Below are positions 38,372 to 47,261 of a stretch of 64,000 nucleotides of DNA, piece by piece. Within the stretch, counting starts at the first letter, position 1. Each line of letters opens with the position of its first letter. Below the pieces are notes generated by a model. That model was not told the DNA's origin. It saw only the letters and a list, made by a program, of their open reading frames with translations, and made no database searches. The DNA comes from Prevotella jejuni (GTDB taxonomy: Bacteria > Bacteroidota > Bacteroidia > Bacteroidales > Bacteroidaceae), in contig NZ_FZNZ01000001.1 of the NCBI RefSeq assembly GCF_900187995.1, forward strand, positions 120,178 to 184,177, written 5' to 3'. The position numbers were made by a program, and so were the translations under genes.

Positions 38372-38796
38372 ACTATGGTTATTGGGGAATGTTCTTATCC
38401 GCATTCCTTGCAGGAAGTTTCTTACCTTTTAGTAGCGAGGCAGTAATGCTTGGTCTACTTGCGGCTGGTGTCGACCCCGTTCTTTTGCTCGTTTATGGTA
38501 GTATAGGTAACGTTTTAGGAGGTATGTTAAACTATGGACTTGGCAGATTGGGTAAGTTGGAATGGCTTGAGCGGTATTTTCATGTCAAACAAAAGTCTTT
38601 AGATCGAGCCTATCGCTTTATGGATGGACGTGGAGCATGGATGGGTTTCTTTGCTTTTCTCCCAATCCTTGGTAGTGCAATTACCATCGTTTTAGGACTT
38701 ACACGTGCTAATATTGTATTATCTGTATTAAGTATTACCTTAGGTAAGGTGCTCCGTTATATCGTTTTGATTTGGGGTGCAACCTCCTTGTTTTAG
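38344..38796 (+). CDS. YqaA/DedA-type (SNARE-associated) membrane protein
   Basis: A 150-residue inner-membrane protein with the DedA/VTT-type signatures: the FLPFSSEAVMLG segment, GNVLGGMLNYGLGR, and the late FFAFLPILGSAITIVLG helix. DedA-family proteins are linked to lipid scrambling or proton-dependent transport; the short YqaA subgroup is less studied. I take the ATG at 38344, where homology begins, which overlaps the upstream membrane protein gene by 28 bp. A palindrome array that forms a terminator follows. Confidence 0.88.
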   Translation: MESLTQILVDYGYWGMFLSAFLAGSFLPFSSEAVMLGLLAAGVDPVLLLVYGSIGNVLGGMLNYGLGRLGKLEWLERYFHVKQKSLDRAYRFMDGRGAWMGFFAFLPILGSAITIVLGLTRANIVLSVLSITLGKVLRYIVLIWGATSLF

Positions 38797-38897
38797 TCTT
38801 CTTTCGTCGAAGACTATATCCACATGTAGCTTGAAAACGTAAAGATTTTTCAGTAAACACACTCTCCTCTATTTGAAGATAGGCCAGAGATGAGGCA

Positions 38898-38980
38898 AGA
38901 AGAGGCCTAATTACATTCAAGAACATGCTCTTCTTACGTGTTGAAGACGCCCTTCTTAAAGCAAGAAGGGCGTCTTTTTT
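38898..38980. repeat. 22-bp-period palindrome array, copy C (4 units)
   Basis: Units begin at 38898, 38920, 38941 and 38963 (spacings 22, 21 and 22 bp). The last two units are opposed and form the terminator listed separately. A TGTAAC...GTTACA module follows at about 38989-39018. Confidence 0.8.
38944..38980 (+). terminator. Intrinsic terminator made from two repeat units
   Basis: AAGACGCCCTTCTT (38944-38957) pairs perfectly with AAGAAGGGCGTCTT (38963-38976), loop 5 nt, followed by a T-run to 38980. It lies about 150 bp after the YqaA-type gene and would end that transcript. Confidence 0.8.
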
Positions 38981-39563
38981 GACATTGCTTGTAACTTTCT
39001 GATTTGATGAAGGTTACAAACTGATTATTAAGAAGTAATATACCCATATTCTAAAGTTGTTTGACATTGATCTGTGTAATGATAATTTACTCTCCTACTG
39101 GTGCCCTCAGAATTTAGGTTGAGGACCAATATTCCACAAAGAAAGTCTCACATACGAATTGAGGAAAAACTCCAAGGCCATAAAGAATATATGAAAAAGC
39201 ACCCAAAAGGTCTGATAAGTTTTTAATCTCCTTAGGTTATACTACAAACACCTAATAATTATATTGTTGCATCTTCAATGTTTTTACAAGGCGTAAAGGC
39301 TCCTATCTAATTGTTTCAAAGCATTTACACGTCGATAAAAAAGTGTTTAAGTGAGTCAAATTCGGCATTATAAGATAGGTTGACGATAGCTTATAAGCAT
39401 CTGTTTACACACTCAATGGAATGATGACAATCTCATCGTAAGTAGCTCAATAGAAAGGATAAAGGACAGGTTAATATTCGGCAGAACTAAAAACAATGTC
39501 ATAATACTTAAAAACAAATAAACTTTTTTTTCGCAAGAAATGGTTATATTCAAAATTATTTTC

Positions 39564-39571
39564 TATCTTTG
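39564..39571 (+). promoter_or_regulatory. fhs promoter -7 box
   Basis: TATCTTTG, 30 bp before the ATG at 39602. It overlaps the TTG at 39569, so that start is excluded. Confidence 0.6.
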
Positions 39572-39601
39572 CGACGATTACTTAATATAAACAATTTAAC
39601 T

Positions 39602-41269
39602 ATGAAATCTGACATTGAAATTGCACGCTCATGTAGTATGAAGCGAATAGAGGATGTAGCCGCTACAATTGGTATATCGGCTGACTCGTTAGAACATTAT
39701 GGTAAGTATATGGCGAAGGTGCCTCTTTCATTAATAGATGAAAAGAAAGTCGCATGTAACAACCTTATTCTTGTCACATCAATCTCCCCTACTCGTGCCG
39801 GAATTGGCAAAACCACAGTAAGTATTGGGTTGTCAATGGCACTTAATCGAATAGGTAAACGTTCTGTTCTTGCACTACGTGAACCAAGTCTTGGACCTTG
39901 CTTTGGTATGAAAGGTGGTGCTGCTGGTGGCGGATATGCTCAGGTTGTACCTATGGAGAAGATTAACCTCCATTTTACGGGTGATTTCCATGCTATCACG
40001 AGTGCACATAATATGATTGCCGCCCTGCTTGATAATTATCTTTATCAGCATCGAAGTGAAGGCTTCTCATTGAAACAAATCCTTTGGAAGCGTGTCTTAG
40101 ACGTGAATGACCGTAGTCTTCGCAACATCGTTACAGGCTTAGGTGCTTCCACAGATGGCTTACCATCGCAGTCTGGATTTGACATTACGCCAGCGAGTGA
40201 GATTATGGCTGCATTATGTCTTGCCGACAGTGAGCAAGACCTTCGACGCCGTATTGAGAGCATGGTATTGGGTATTACCTTTGAAGATAAACCATTTTGC
40301 GTACGCGACCTCGGTGTTGGTGGTGCTATCACAGTATTGTTGCTTGATGCTATAAAGCCTAATCTTGTTCAGACACTTGAGGGGACAGCGGCTTTTGTTC
40401 ATGGTGGTCCGTTTGCGAATATAGCCCATGGTTGCAACAGTTTGTTAGCTACTAAGATGGCGATGTCATTGAGTGATTATGCTATTACTGAGGCTGGTTT
40501 CGGCGCCGATCTTGGTGCAGAAAAGTTCTTAGATATAAAGTGTCGCAAGGCAGGAATTCATCCTCGTGCTACTGTCCTTGTAACAACTCTGCGTGGTTTG
40601 AAGATGCACGGCAATCTTGCTGATAGTGCTACGCCAGAACAGGAACGCCAAGCTCTCATAGACGGATTGGCTAACCTTGAGCGTCATGTGGAGAATATGC
40701 AACGCTTTGGACAGCCAGTTATCGTCACACTCAATAGGTATGGCGATGATACCGAGGATGAAATAGCTATTCTTGCTAACCATTGTAAAGAGTTAGGAGT
40801 CGGCTTTGCAGAGAATAATGTATTCACTAAGGGAGGCGAAGGAGCTGAGGATCTTGCTCGTCTCGTAGTAGATACTATCGATAAACATGGCGCTAAGGAT
40901 ATCAAGATGGTCTATAATGACGACGATAGCATCGAAGAGAAAGTAAATAAGATTGCTAAAAATATTTACGGTGCACGTTCGGTCATTCTCAGTAAAACGG
41001 CTGTAAACAAACTGAAACGTATTCACGCTTGGGGGATGGATAAGTTCCCTGTCTGCATTGCAAAGACACAGTTCTCGTTCAGTGAAGACCCTAAGCAGGT
41101 GGGTGTAGCCAAAGACTTTGATATAACCATTCGTGATTTTGTCATCAATGGAGGCTCGGAGATGATTGTTGCTATTGCTGGTGACATGATGCGTATGCCT
41201 GGACTACCGAAGGTTCCACAAGCTGTGAAGATTGATATCGTTGATGGTGAGATTGAAGGATTAGCTTAA
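39602..41269 (+). CDS. fhs: Formate--tetrahydrofolate ligase
   Basis: ATP-dependent synthesis of 10-formyl-THF from formate and THF, feeding purine synthesis and other one-carbon reactions. The protein has 555 residues, the usual size. The P-loop region reads [11 protein letters not shown]; then come [23 protein letters not shown] and [13 protein letters not shown], both strongly conserved. Start at ATG 39602 because the upstream TTG lies in the promoter. It fits functionally with purC and purD. A symmetric hairpin (41298-41340) follows. Confidence 0.97.
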   Translation: MKSDIEIARSCSMKRIEDVAATIGISADSLEHYGKYMAKVPLSLIDEKKVACNNLILVTSISPTRAGIGKTTVSIGLSMALNRIGKRSVLALREPSLGPCFGMKGGAAGGGYAQVVPMEKINLHFTGDFHAITSAHNMIAALLDNYLYQHRSEGFSLKQILWKRVLDVNDRSLRNIVTGLGASTDGLPSQSGFDITPASEIMAALCLADSEQDLRRRIESMVLGITFEDKPFCVRDLGVGGAITVLLLDAIKPNLVQTLEGTAAFVHGGPFANIAHGCNSLLATKMAMSLSDYAITEAGFGADLGAEKFLDIKCRKAGIHPRATVLVTTLRGLKMHGNLADSATPEQERQALIDGLANLERHVENMQRFGQPVIVTLNRYGDDTEDEIAILANHCKELGVGFAENNVFTKGGEGAEDLARLVVDTIDKHGAKDIKMVYNDDDSIEEKVNKIAKNIYGARSVILSKTAVNKLKRIHAWGMDKFPVCIAKTQFSFSEDPKQVGVAKDFDITIRDFVINGGSEMIVAIAGDMMRMPGLPKVPQAVKIDIVDGEIEGLA

Positions 41270-41297
41270 TAAGCATTCTCGTCTTCACTTCATCCAT

Positions 41298-41340
41298 ACT
41301 TGTATAGATTCTCTATGACTCATAGATTATCTATACAAGT
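41298..41340. repeat. Inverted repeat after fhs
   Basis: ACTTGTATAGAT (41298-41309) pairs perfectly with ATCTATACAAGT (41329-41340). There is no T-run, so a termination role is uncertain. Confidence 0.45.
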
Positions 41341-41401
41341 AGACTATTGGCATAAGCTATTACTATTACCAGATAAATCTTAGACTGTTAACACATATAA
41401 T

Positions 41402-41836
41402 ATGAAGAAAAAGACAATATTATTAATCATCTTTTCCATTGTCCTTGTCGGTGCAATCATTTGGTGCGTAAATACACCTTACCGTGAAGTAAATCTGAAT
41501 GACACCTTAGAAACAATTCAGAAGAATGACACCTGTATCACTGTCCATGACTTATACAAGGATAAAGAATGGGATAAGATGGTCATTATTAAGCCGTATG
41601 ATAAGCGTACGGCGTCTGACGAAAAGATAGATATGGGATATACTGGGGATCGCGAAGCAATACTTGATAACACATTGTTTGATAGTATCTGTACGATTCT
41701 ATTCCTTAAAGGAAATCAATTAGTTGCCTTCTCAAGTGTCTATCGCAATGTAATTGACTTTAGCCCATTAAATAAGAAAACCTATAAGTCGTCTGATAAG
41801 ATTTGTATTATTAATAAGGTAGCAACTGATTGTTGA
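41402..41836 (+). CDS. Small membrane-anchored protein of unknown function
   Basis: A 144-residue protein with an N-terminal hydrophobic segment (about 5-23), either an uncleaved anchor or signal peptide, and a mostly polar, charged exterior part with cysteines near residues 45 and 96. I do not recognise a family. It converges with the second GH25 gene, with only 19 bp between stop codons and no clear terminator, so the two transcripts probably overlap. Confidence 0.75.
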   Translation: MKKKTILLIIFSIVLVGAIIWCVNTPYREVNLNDTLETIQKNDTCITVHDLYKDKEWDKMVIIKPYDKRTASDEKIDMGYTGDREAILDNTLFDSICTILFLKGNQLVAFSSVYRNVIDFSPLNKKTYKSSDKICIINKVATDC

Positions 41837-41855
41837 CAGATAAGTCCCCTATTCT

Positions 41856-42647
41856 TTATTTTGGCATCTTAAAATCATCTACTGTAACCCCCTCACGTAG
41901 CTGATTGATGTCTACGTATGTCCATATTCCATGTACTCGCCCACGCTTACTAAACTGCCAGATATCATGTTTAGTATCAGGTATTTCGGGGCTTAGACTA
42001 TAGTTCGCAATGAACAAATGGTATCGATTGAACTCTGGATACAGATTTTTATGATAGTAAGACTCATTCGTATAAATCATTGGGTAATGGCCTGTCCGTT
42101 CCTTAATTAATCGGATAAACTCAGCAAGATTCTTTTGAATTAAGTCACGTCCCCACTCACGTGTACCGTCTTTTTCAACGTCGACAAGTAAGAGTAAGTC
42201 TTGCTTACTGAGGTCAATATGATCAAGGAAATTAGTAACCTGACGCTCCATGGAGGTCCGATAGGTTAAGAAGTGATAAGACCCTACTAACAAGCCCCTT
42301 TTCTTTGCTGCTTTAAAGTTCTTCTTATAGAAAGGGTCAACGACTGAGCTTCCCTCTGTAGCCTTGATATATACGAACTTTAATTGCGGATTTTTCTCTA
42401 CCAGTTCATCCCAATGTATCCTGCCTTGATGGCGTGAAATATCAAGGCCATCAAAGTCTTTTGTGTAGACTCCCTTGGTTATGTCATTATAAGGCCATTG
42501 GTCGCTAACAACAATTCGGTGTTTTCGCCATGGCTTAATATCAATGATAAGAATGACTACCAGTACGGCTAAAGCAGCACATAACCACCACCAAATACTG
42601 TACTTATTGCGTTTTTGATTTTTGCGCCTATGTTTACGTTTTATCAT
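41856..42647 (-). CDS. GH25 lysozyme, membrane-anchored
   Basis: A second peptidoglycan muramidase, 263 residues. A very basic N-terminus (KRKHRRKNQKRNK) and a membrane segment (about 20-41) suggest an uncleaved anchor rather than secretion. The GH25 domain has FDGLDISRHQGRIHW, KATEGSSVVD, GSYHFLTY, catalytic LLLVDVEKDGT and the ending IWQFSKRGRVHGIWTYVDIN. The domain parallels the exported GH25 protein at 30262-30972 motif for motif. It is divergent from the lytic transglycosylase-like gene. Confidence 0.92.
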   Translation of the reverse strand: MIKRKHRRKNQKRNKYSIWWWLCAALAVLVVILIIDIKPWRKHRIVVSDQWPYNDITKGVYTKDFDGLDISRHQGRIHWDELVEKNPQLKFVYIKATEGSSVVDPFYKKNFKAAKKRGLLVGSYHFLTYRTSMERQVTNFLDHIDLSKQDLLLLVDVEKDGTREWGRDLIQKNLAEFIRLIKERTGHYPMIYTNESYYHKNLYPEFNRYHLFIANYSLSPEIPDTKHDIWQFSKRGRVHGIWTYVDINQLREGVTVDDFKMPK

Positions 42648-42741
42648 ATATTGTCTTCAGTTATAGAGTCTGTATGGAATACCGAGCATATTAAAGCCCT
42701 ATAAGCTAACAATATGCTGTTTCAAAGGTTAAAAACCATCA

Positions 42742-42749
42742 CAAAGATA
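42742..42749 (-). promoter_or_regulatory. Promoter -7 box of the second GH25 gene
   Basis: TATCTTTG on the minus strand, about 95 bp before the start at 42647. Confidence 0.5.
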
Positions 42750-42905
42750 TACATTCTTTTTCATTACCACAAATTGTAAATATGGAAAATATAATAAGAT
42801 TTCATCGGTCTTAAGCCCCAACAATCAACTGTTTAACATAAAAGTCATTCATCCCTAACTTTACATATTAAACGTTAAATACTTGTATATCAGGAATATT
42901 TTTTG

Positions 42906-42913
42906 TATCTTTG
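42906..42913 (+). promoter_or_regulatory. Promoter -7 box of the transglycosylase-like gene
   Basis: TATCTTTG, about 108 bp before the start codon, so the transcript has a leader of about 100 nt. Confidence 0.6.
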
Positions 42914-43021
42914 CAGCGTTAACATGAAACTGAGGCGTGGTGGTAACTCATTCTCACATAGGAACACGCCGTAGAGAGTAGCTCATTTGAACTACCCTTC
43001 CAAGGTTTCGGAAATTTATTA

Positions 43022-43441
43022 ATGATGAGAATCTTAAAAGTAGTAAGTATTTGTTTCTTAATGATTTTTGCTTCAACTCTTGAAGCATCAGCCAAGAAAG
43101 ATGGCTTTGATTGGGAACCTGTAATGAACGCAATCATTCAAATTGAAAGCAAGGGCAATCCGATGGCCGTAAATGGTTCGTACGTTGGCGTACTTCAGAT
43201 TTCCCCAGTTCTGGTTAAGGAGTGCAACAACATCCTCAAAAGCTCTGGTAGTAATAAGCGCTATTCACTTGCAGATCGTTTTAATGCTACCAAGTCTAAG
43301 GAGATGTTTGTCATTATTCAGAGTTTCCACAATCCGTTAAACAGCGTTGAAAAAGCTATTCGCTTATGGAGCGGTGGTATTCGTTACAATGTATCGAAGA
43401 CACAAGCTTATCTCCGCAAGGTGATGCGTCTCATGAACTAA
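43022..43441 (+). CDS. Small lytic transglycosylase-like exported protein
   Basis: A 139-residue protein with a signal peptide (about 1-24, ending ASA). The mature part has an Slt-like signature: a candidate catalytic Glu42 in IIQIESKGNP, followed by AVNGSYVGVLQISPV, which matches the Glu-Ser and Gly-x-x-Gln-Ile motifs of soluble lytic transglycosylases. It is shorter than a full Slt domain and lacks obvious peptidoglycan-binding modules. A strong terminator follows. Confidence 0.83.
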   Translation: MMRILKVVSICFLMIFASTLEASAKKDGFDWEPVMNAIIQIESKGNPMAVNGSYVGVLQISPVLVKECNNILKSSGSNKRYSLADRFNATKSKEMFVIIQSFHNPLNSVEKAIRLWSGGIRYNVSKTQAYLRKVMRLMN

Positions 43442-43475
43442 TAAGCGTAACAATTAATTAAGAACCCTCTTATTA

Positions 43476-43520
43476 AAAAGTCCGGCTATCTTTTTCTTTG
43501 GAATAGATAACCGGACTTTT
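43476..43520 (+). terminator. Intrinsic terminator after the transglycosylase-like gene
   Basis: AAAAGTCCGG (43476-43485) pairs with CCGGACTTTT (43511-43520), with an inner TATCT/AGATA stem. The right arm ends in TTTTCCTTTC. Confidence 0.8.
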
Positions 43521-43545
43521 CCTTTCATATCTCTTACTTTTTTCT

Positions 43546-43553
43546 TAATTTTG
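43546..43553 (+). promoter_or_regulatory. Promoter -7 box of the SGNH hydrolase gene
   Basis: TAATTTTG, about 67 bp before the ATG at 43621. Confidence 0.45.
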
Positions 43554-43620
43554 CAGTAGAAAAAAGAATCAATTTCAGACTTAGTATACTGATGATTTGA
43601 TATGCTATACAAGAATAAAT

Positions 43621-44301
43621 ATGAAGAATAAATTATTATTTTACCTCATTCTTTCTATTACTACCCTATCAATACATGCGCAGGGCATTACTTATCATGG
43701 CTCAAAACATTATAATATAAAAGTGAATCAATTCAATAAAGAAGGCTCTTTACCAGACAATGCTATTGTCATGTTAGGCGATAGTCATTCTGAATATGGG
43801 AATGATTGGAATCGTTTCTTTCCTAACGCAAGAATGATATTCAATAGGGGTATTATCGGTGATGACAGTCGAGGAATCTTTAAACGATTAAACCAAATTC
43901 TGCCATATAAGCCCAGTAAGATCTTCTTTGAGTGTGGAACAAATGACTTAAGCCATGGTTGGACAGTCGAACGCATCTTCCAAGGGGTAGTTAATATTAT
44001 TGAGACTATTCGCAAATCATGCCCACAAACGAAACTTTATGTACAAAGTCTTTTGCCATTAAACGAAAAGATTGGAGCATGGAAACTACTTAAAGGTAAG
44101 GAGGATATGATTATTCAGTTAAATGAGAGATTGAAGAACTATTGTAACAGCAATAATCTTGTATTTATCGACCTGTATCATCCTCTCTTAGGTACCAACA
44201 CTAAGGAGATGCATCATGAATATTGTCGGGATGGACTTCATCTTACTAACAAAGGTTATGAGGTTTGGGCAAATATTATCCGTAATTATATCAATGAATA
44301 A
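43621..44301 (+). CDS. Secreted SGNH/GDSL-family hydrolase
   Basis: An exported esterase or sialate-acetylesterase-like hydrolase of 226 residues. The ATG at 43621 gives a clear signal peptide (MKNKLLFYLILSITTLSIHA); a TTG at 43597 would add eight unlikely residues. The four SGNH blocks are present: Gly-Asp-Ser at 53-55 (block I), the NRGIIGDDS Gly (II), CGTNDLSHG Asn (III) and DGLHLTNKGY Asp/His (V). The substrate is unknown; many Bacteroidetes members deacetylate host glycans or peptidoglycan. Confidence 0.9.
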   Translation: MKNKLLFYLILSITTLSIHAQGITYHGSKHYNIKVNQFNKEGSLPDNAIVMLGDSHSEYGNDWNRFFPNARMIFNRGIIGDDSRGIFKRLNQILPYKPSKIFFECGTNDLSHGWTVERIFQGVVNIIETIRKSCPQTKLYVQSLLPLNEKIGAWKLLKGKEDMIIQLNERLKNYCNSNNLVFIDLYHPLLGTNTKEMHHEYCRDGLHLTNKGYEVWANIIRNYINE

Positions 44302-44540
44302 ACGCTGTTATTTAACCAAGTAAGGATTGTAATCACGAGGAAGAAAGCTATTTCTTAATCGTGTGCTAAACTGTTAATTTAAGAGTAGACTCTTTTCAGA
44401 TAGACCGCTCGTGAATGTAAGTCATTATCAATTTTATCTATCTACAACCTTGATAATTGCCTATTATACTCATCAATCATAGCCTTCTGTTTGTAATATA
44501 AATTCAAGACCTAAAAACAAATAGATGCTTAATAACATTA

Positions 44541-44623
44541 AAGAAAACGCCCTTTTAGTTTGTAGAAGATGCCCTTCATCGCCCAAGAAGACGCCCTTTT
44601 AAGAGCTTACTAAGCACCTTCTT
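44541..44623. repeat. 22-bp-period palindrome array, copy D (4 units)
   Basis: Units begin at 44541, 44563, 44585 and 44607, exactly 22 bp apart, in the ACGCCCTT orientation. All are degenerate, the third (AAGAAGACGCCCTTTT) being closest to consensus. Confidence 0.75.
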
Positions 44624-44672
44624 AAATATAGTTTATAATCTACTGGTATAGTGTTAGTTACCTATACAATAA

Positions 44673-44717
44673 ATAACGACTATCGTGAACTTAAATAGAG
44701 TTCATTAGCCGTTATTC
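44673..44717. terminator. Terminator-like hairpin after dnaB
   Basis: AATAACG (44673-44679) and CGTTATT (44711-44717) enclose a second stem, TGAACT/AGTTCA. It lies 55 bp past the dnaB stop on the minus strand. Confidence 0.5.
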
Positions 44718-44771
44718 ATGTAATATATTTTCGCAATCCACTATAGGATGTGATAATTAGAACATCAAAAT

Positions 44772-46292
44772 TTAGAATGGTACTGTCGTATCTCCTGTAG
44801 GGAAAGGAGGTATTGGCTCATCATTCATCTTACTACCAATAATCTCACCACCCAGCGGGTCATTAGGAAGTGGGGCAGCCATATCAAGGTCCTCAGGGTT
44901 AGCAAATCGTGTGTATTCACCACGGAAATTGAGTAATACATCACCTGTTGCACCCTTACGGTGTTTAGCGATAATAATCTGAGCCATACCATGAAGGTCA
45001 TTGCCATGGTCGTCTTGAAGAATATGATAGTATTCTGGACGATGCACAAAAAGTACCATATCGGCATCTTGCTCAATGGCACCAGACTCACGCAAGTCAC
45101 TTAATTGTGGGCGTCTTCCTTCTTTTGGGTCACGCTGTTCGACAGCACGACTCAACTGTGACAAAGCTAATATAGGGATATCCAACTCTTTTGCAAGTCC
45201 TTTCAAAGAGCGGCTAATAGTAGAGACCTCTTCTTGACGGCTATTGAAGCGCATACCGTTTGCATTCATCAGCTGTAAATAGTCAATCATTAGCACCTTT
45301 ATATTATGTTCACGAACCAATCGGCGCGCCTTAGTTCGAAGTTCAAAGATAGAAAGACCAGGAGTATCATCTATATAAATAGGTGCACCCTGCATCTTTC
45401 GAATATTCGAGTCAAAACGCTCCCATTCATCGGGTGTGAGCTGACCATTAAGTATCTTATTACCAGGAATAGAACAAACATTAGAGATGAGACGGTTAAC
45501 AAGCTGTACGTTGTTCATCTCAAGGGAGAAGAAAGCTATTGGCTGACGATAATCAATAGCTATATTCTTAGCAATACTAAGCGCAAAAGAGGTCTTACCC
45601 ATGGCCGGACGTCCTGCTATAATAACCAAATCAGACGCTTGCCAACCAGCTGTAATCTTATCCAAGTCGTGGAAACCACTTGGAACTCCTGTCAATTTAT
45701 CTTTACTACCTGCTGCCTTGAGCAGTAATTGGTGTGCTTGTTCAACGATGGTATCAATCTGCACATAGTCTTGAAGCATGTTCTTCTGAGAAATCTCAAA
45801 GAGAGTTCCCTCTGCTTTCTGCATTAACTCGTCAACATCTACGGTTTCATCGAAGGCATCTGTCTCAATCATTGAGGCAAACTGAATAAGTTGTCGTGCC
45901 AAAAACTTCTGTGCAAGGATGTGTGCATGATACTCTATATGCGCTGACGAGGCAACATTAGAACTAAGTTCAACGATATACGCTGCTCCACCTACTTCTT
46001 CGAGTGTCCCCCTATGACGAAGTTCTTCAACAACAGTCATAATGTCCACAGGTTTTTCCTGTAGATTTAATGATTGCACTGCCTCGTAAATCTTTTCATG
46101 ACGAGACTCATAGAATGTTTCTGGTTTAATAATCTCAGAAACAACTAAAAAGGCATCCTTATCGAGCATAAGAGCACCTAAAACAACCTTTTCAATATCA
46201 GTTGCTTGTGGTTGAAGATGACCGAATGTGGTGTCGATAGGAGCTTGTTTGGACCTTCGACTACTCTTACTGTTACTATTTCTTTCTAGCAT
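44772..46292 (-). CDS. dnaB: Replicative DNA helicase
   Basis: The hexameric helicase that unwinds the replication fork. From the ATG at 46292 it has 506 residues: a basic, Ser/Lys-rich N-terminal extension, the DnaB N-domain (EKVVLGALMLDKDAFL), Walker A AGRPAMGKTS, the VLMIDYLQLM Walker B and the SRAVEQRDPKEGRRPQLSDLRESG region. The 46292 start is preferred because a longer reading from 46334 runs through the promoter box at 46300-46307. The mRNA would be almost leaderless. Divergent from ispE. Confidence 0.96.
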   Translation of the reverse strand: MLERNSNSKSSRRSKQAPIDTTFGHLQPQATDIEKVVLGALMLDKDAFLVVSEIIKPETFYESRHEKIYEAVQSLNLQEKPVDIMTVVEELRHRGTLEEVGGAAYIVELSSNVASSAHIEYHAHILAQKFLARQLIQFASMIETDAFDETVDVDELMQKAEGTLFEISQKNMLQDYVQIDTIVEQAHQLLLKAAGSKDKLTGVPSGFHDLDKITAGWQASDLVIIAGRPAMGKTSFALSIAKNIAIDYRQPIAFFSLEMNNVQLVNRLISNVCSIPGNKILNGQLTPDEWERFDSNIRKMQGAPIYIDDTPGLSIFELRTKARRLVREHNIKVLMIDYLQLMNANGMRFNSRQEEVSTISRSLKGLAKELDIPILALSQLSRAVEQRDPKEGRRPQLSDLRESGAIEQDADMVLFVHRPEYYHILQDDHGNDLHGMAQIIIAKHRKGATGDVLLNFRGEYTRFANPEDLDMAAPLPNDPLGGEIIGSKMNDEPIPPFPTGDTTVPF

Positions 46293-46299
46293 ACGCTGG

Positions 46300-46307
46300 C
46301 AAAAGTA
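46300..46307 (-). promoter_or_regulatory. dnaB promoter -7 box
   Basis: TACTTTTG on the minus strand ends 7 bp before the ATG at 46292, so transcription starts at or next to the start codon. Confidence 0.55.
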
Positions 46308-46350
46308 CAAAAAATATTCCATTTCTAACATCATTCTTCTTAGCTTTTAT

Positions 46351-46358
46351 TATCTTTG
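46351..46358 (+). promoter_or_regulatory. ispE promoter -7 box
   Basis: TATCTTTG, 31 bp before the ispE ATG at 46390. Confidence 0.6.
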
Positions 46359-46389
46359 CAAAAAGAAACTTCTAATTATATTTTTGACT

Positions 46390-47229
46390 ATGATTACTTT
46401 CCCATGCTGTAAGATCAACCTTGGATTAAATATAGTAGCAAAGCGCTCTGATGGATATCATGACCTTGAAACAGTATTCTACCCTATTCCATTATGCGAC
46501 GCCTTGGAAATAAAGAAGATGGATGAGGAATTTCCATCACCAACACCTATAGACTTAAAGGTGACTGGCAATGTTGTCGAATGTGATGAAAGCAAGAATT
46601 TGGTTGTTAAGGCTTATCATCTTCTTGCACAAGATTACGAACTTCCTCGTGTTCATGCTCATCTTGTCAAGCGTATTCCTATGCAAGCAGGACTTGGTGG
46701 AGGCTCTGCTGATGCCGCATATATGATTCGTTTGCTTGATGAACGATTTAGATTGAACATGGGTAATGCTGAAATGGAACGTTATGCGGCTAAGTTAGGT
46801 GCAGACTGTGCTTTCTTTATCCGTTCAGAAATAGCTTTTGCTACGGGAATCGGAGATATCCTCGAACCTGTTGACAACGAGGTCAATGGATTAGAGGGCT
46901 ATTATATTGCACTTGTAAAACCAGATGTAGCTGTGTCAACAGCAGAGGCTTACGCTGGTGTAACACCAAAGAAACCTATAAAAAGTTGTCGGGATATTGT
47001 TCGTCAACCTATTGATACATGGCGAGAGGAACTGACTAATGATTTTGAAGAATCTATTTTTGAGAAGTATTCTATTCTGTCTGAAGTGAAAGAAAAACTC
47101 TACAATAATGGTGCTGTATATGCCCAGATGTCGGGAAGCGGTAGTACTATCTTTGGTATCTTTGGTCAAAAGCCTAAGAACATTAAAGAACTGTTCCCCA
47201 ATATGTTCACTTATTGCGTAAGACTATAA
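46390..47229 (+). CDS. ispE: 4-diphosphocytidyl-2-C-methyl-D-erythritol kinase
   Basis: Phosphorylates CDP-methylerythritol in the non-mevalonate isoprenoid pathway. A 279-residue GHMP kinase with the N-terminal CKINLGLNIVAKRSDGYHDLETVF and the phosphate loop PMQAGLGGGSADAAYM; the late AQMSGSGSTIFGIF is also typical. The ATG at 46390 is where homology starts; an open frame from 46228 would run through the divergent dnaB promoter. The AddA-like gene follows after 32 bp and may be co-transcribed. Confidence 0.95.
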   Translation: MITFPCCKINLGLNIVAKRSDGYHDLETVFYPIPLCDALEIKKMDEEFPSPTPIDLKVTGNVVECDESKNLVVKAYHLLAQDYELPRVHAHLVKRIPMQAGLGGGSADAAYMIRLLDERFRLNMGNAEMERYAAKLGADCAFFIRSEIAFATGIGDILEPVDNEVNGLEGYYIALVKPDVAVSTAEAYAGVTPKKPIKSCRDIVRQPIDTWREELTNDFEESIFEKYSILSEVKEKLYNNGAVYAQMSGSGSTIFGIFGQKPKNIKELFPNMFTYCVRL

Positions 47230-47261
47230 TTATTAATCATTTAAACCTATACTAACTCAGC

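Larger units (their letters stand above)
38797..39601. other. 0.8-kb gap between yqaA-type gene and fhs
   Basis: No gene. It contains repeat array C with its terminator (38898-38980), the TGTAAC/GTTACA module (about 38989-39018), a small TGGT...ACCA hairpin near 39099-39128 and the fhs promoter. The rest shows nothing recognisable. Confidence 0.6.
42648..43021. other. Divergent promoter region between GH25 and transglycosylase-like genes
   Basis: No gene. It contains TAnnTTTG boxes pointing both ways (42742-42749 minus, 42906-42913 plus) and a ~100-nt leader with pairing arms GGCGTG and CACGCC (42935-42972). Confidence 0.55.
44302..44771. other. Intergenic region between SGNH hydrolase and dnaB
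   Basis: No gene between these convergent genes. It contains repeat array D (44541-44623), a degenerate GTTAC-type module just after it (about 44631-44662) and the dnaB-side hairpin (44673-44717). Confidence 0.6.

Noticed and set aside
38735..38926. Minus-strand ORF ending near array C
   Set aside because: It runs into the repeat array and the end of the YqaA-type gene; composition is not protein-like.
46228..46390. Long N-terminal extension of ispE
   Set aside because: The extension is Leu-rich, unlike the family, and runs through the divergent dnaB promoter.
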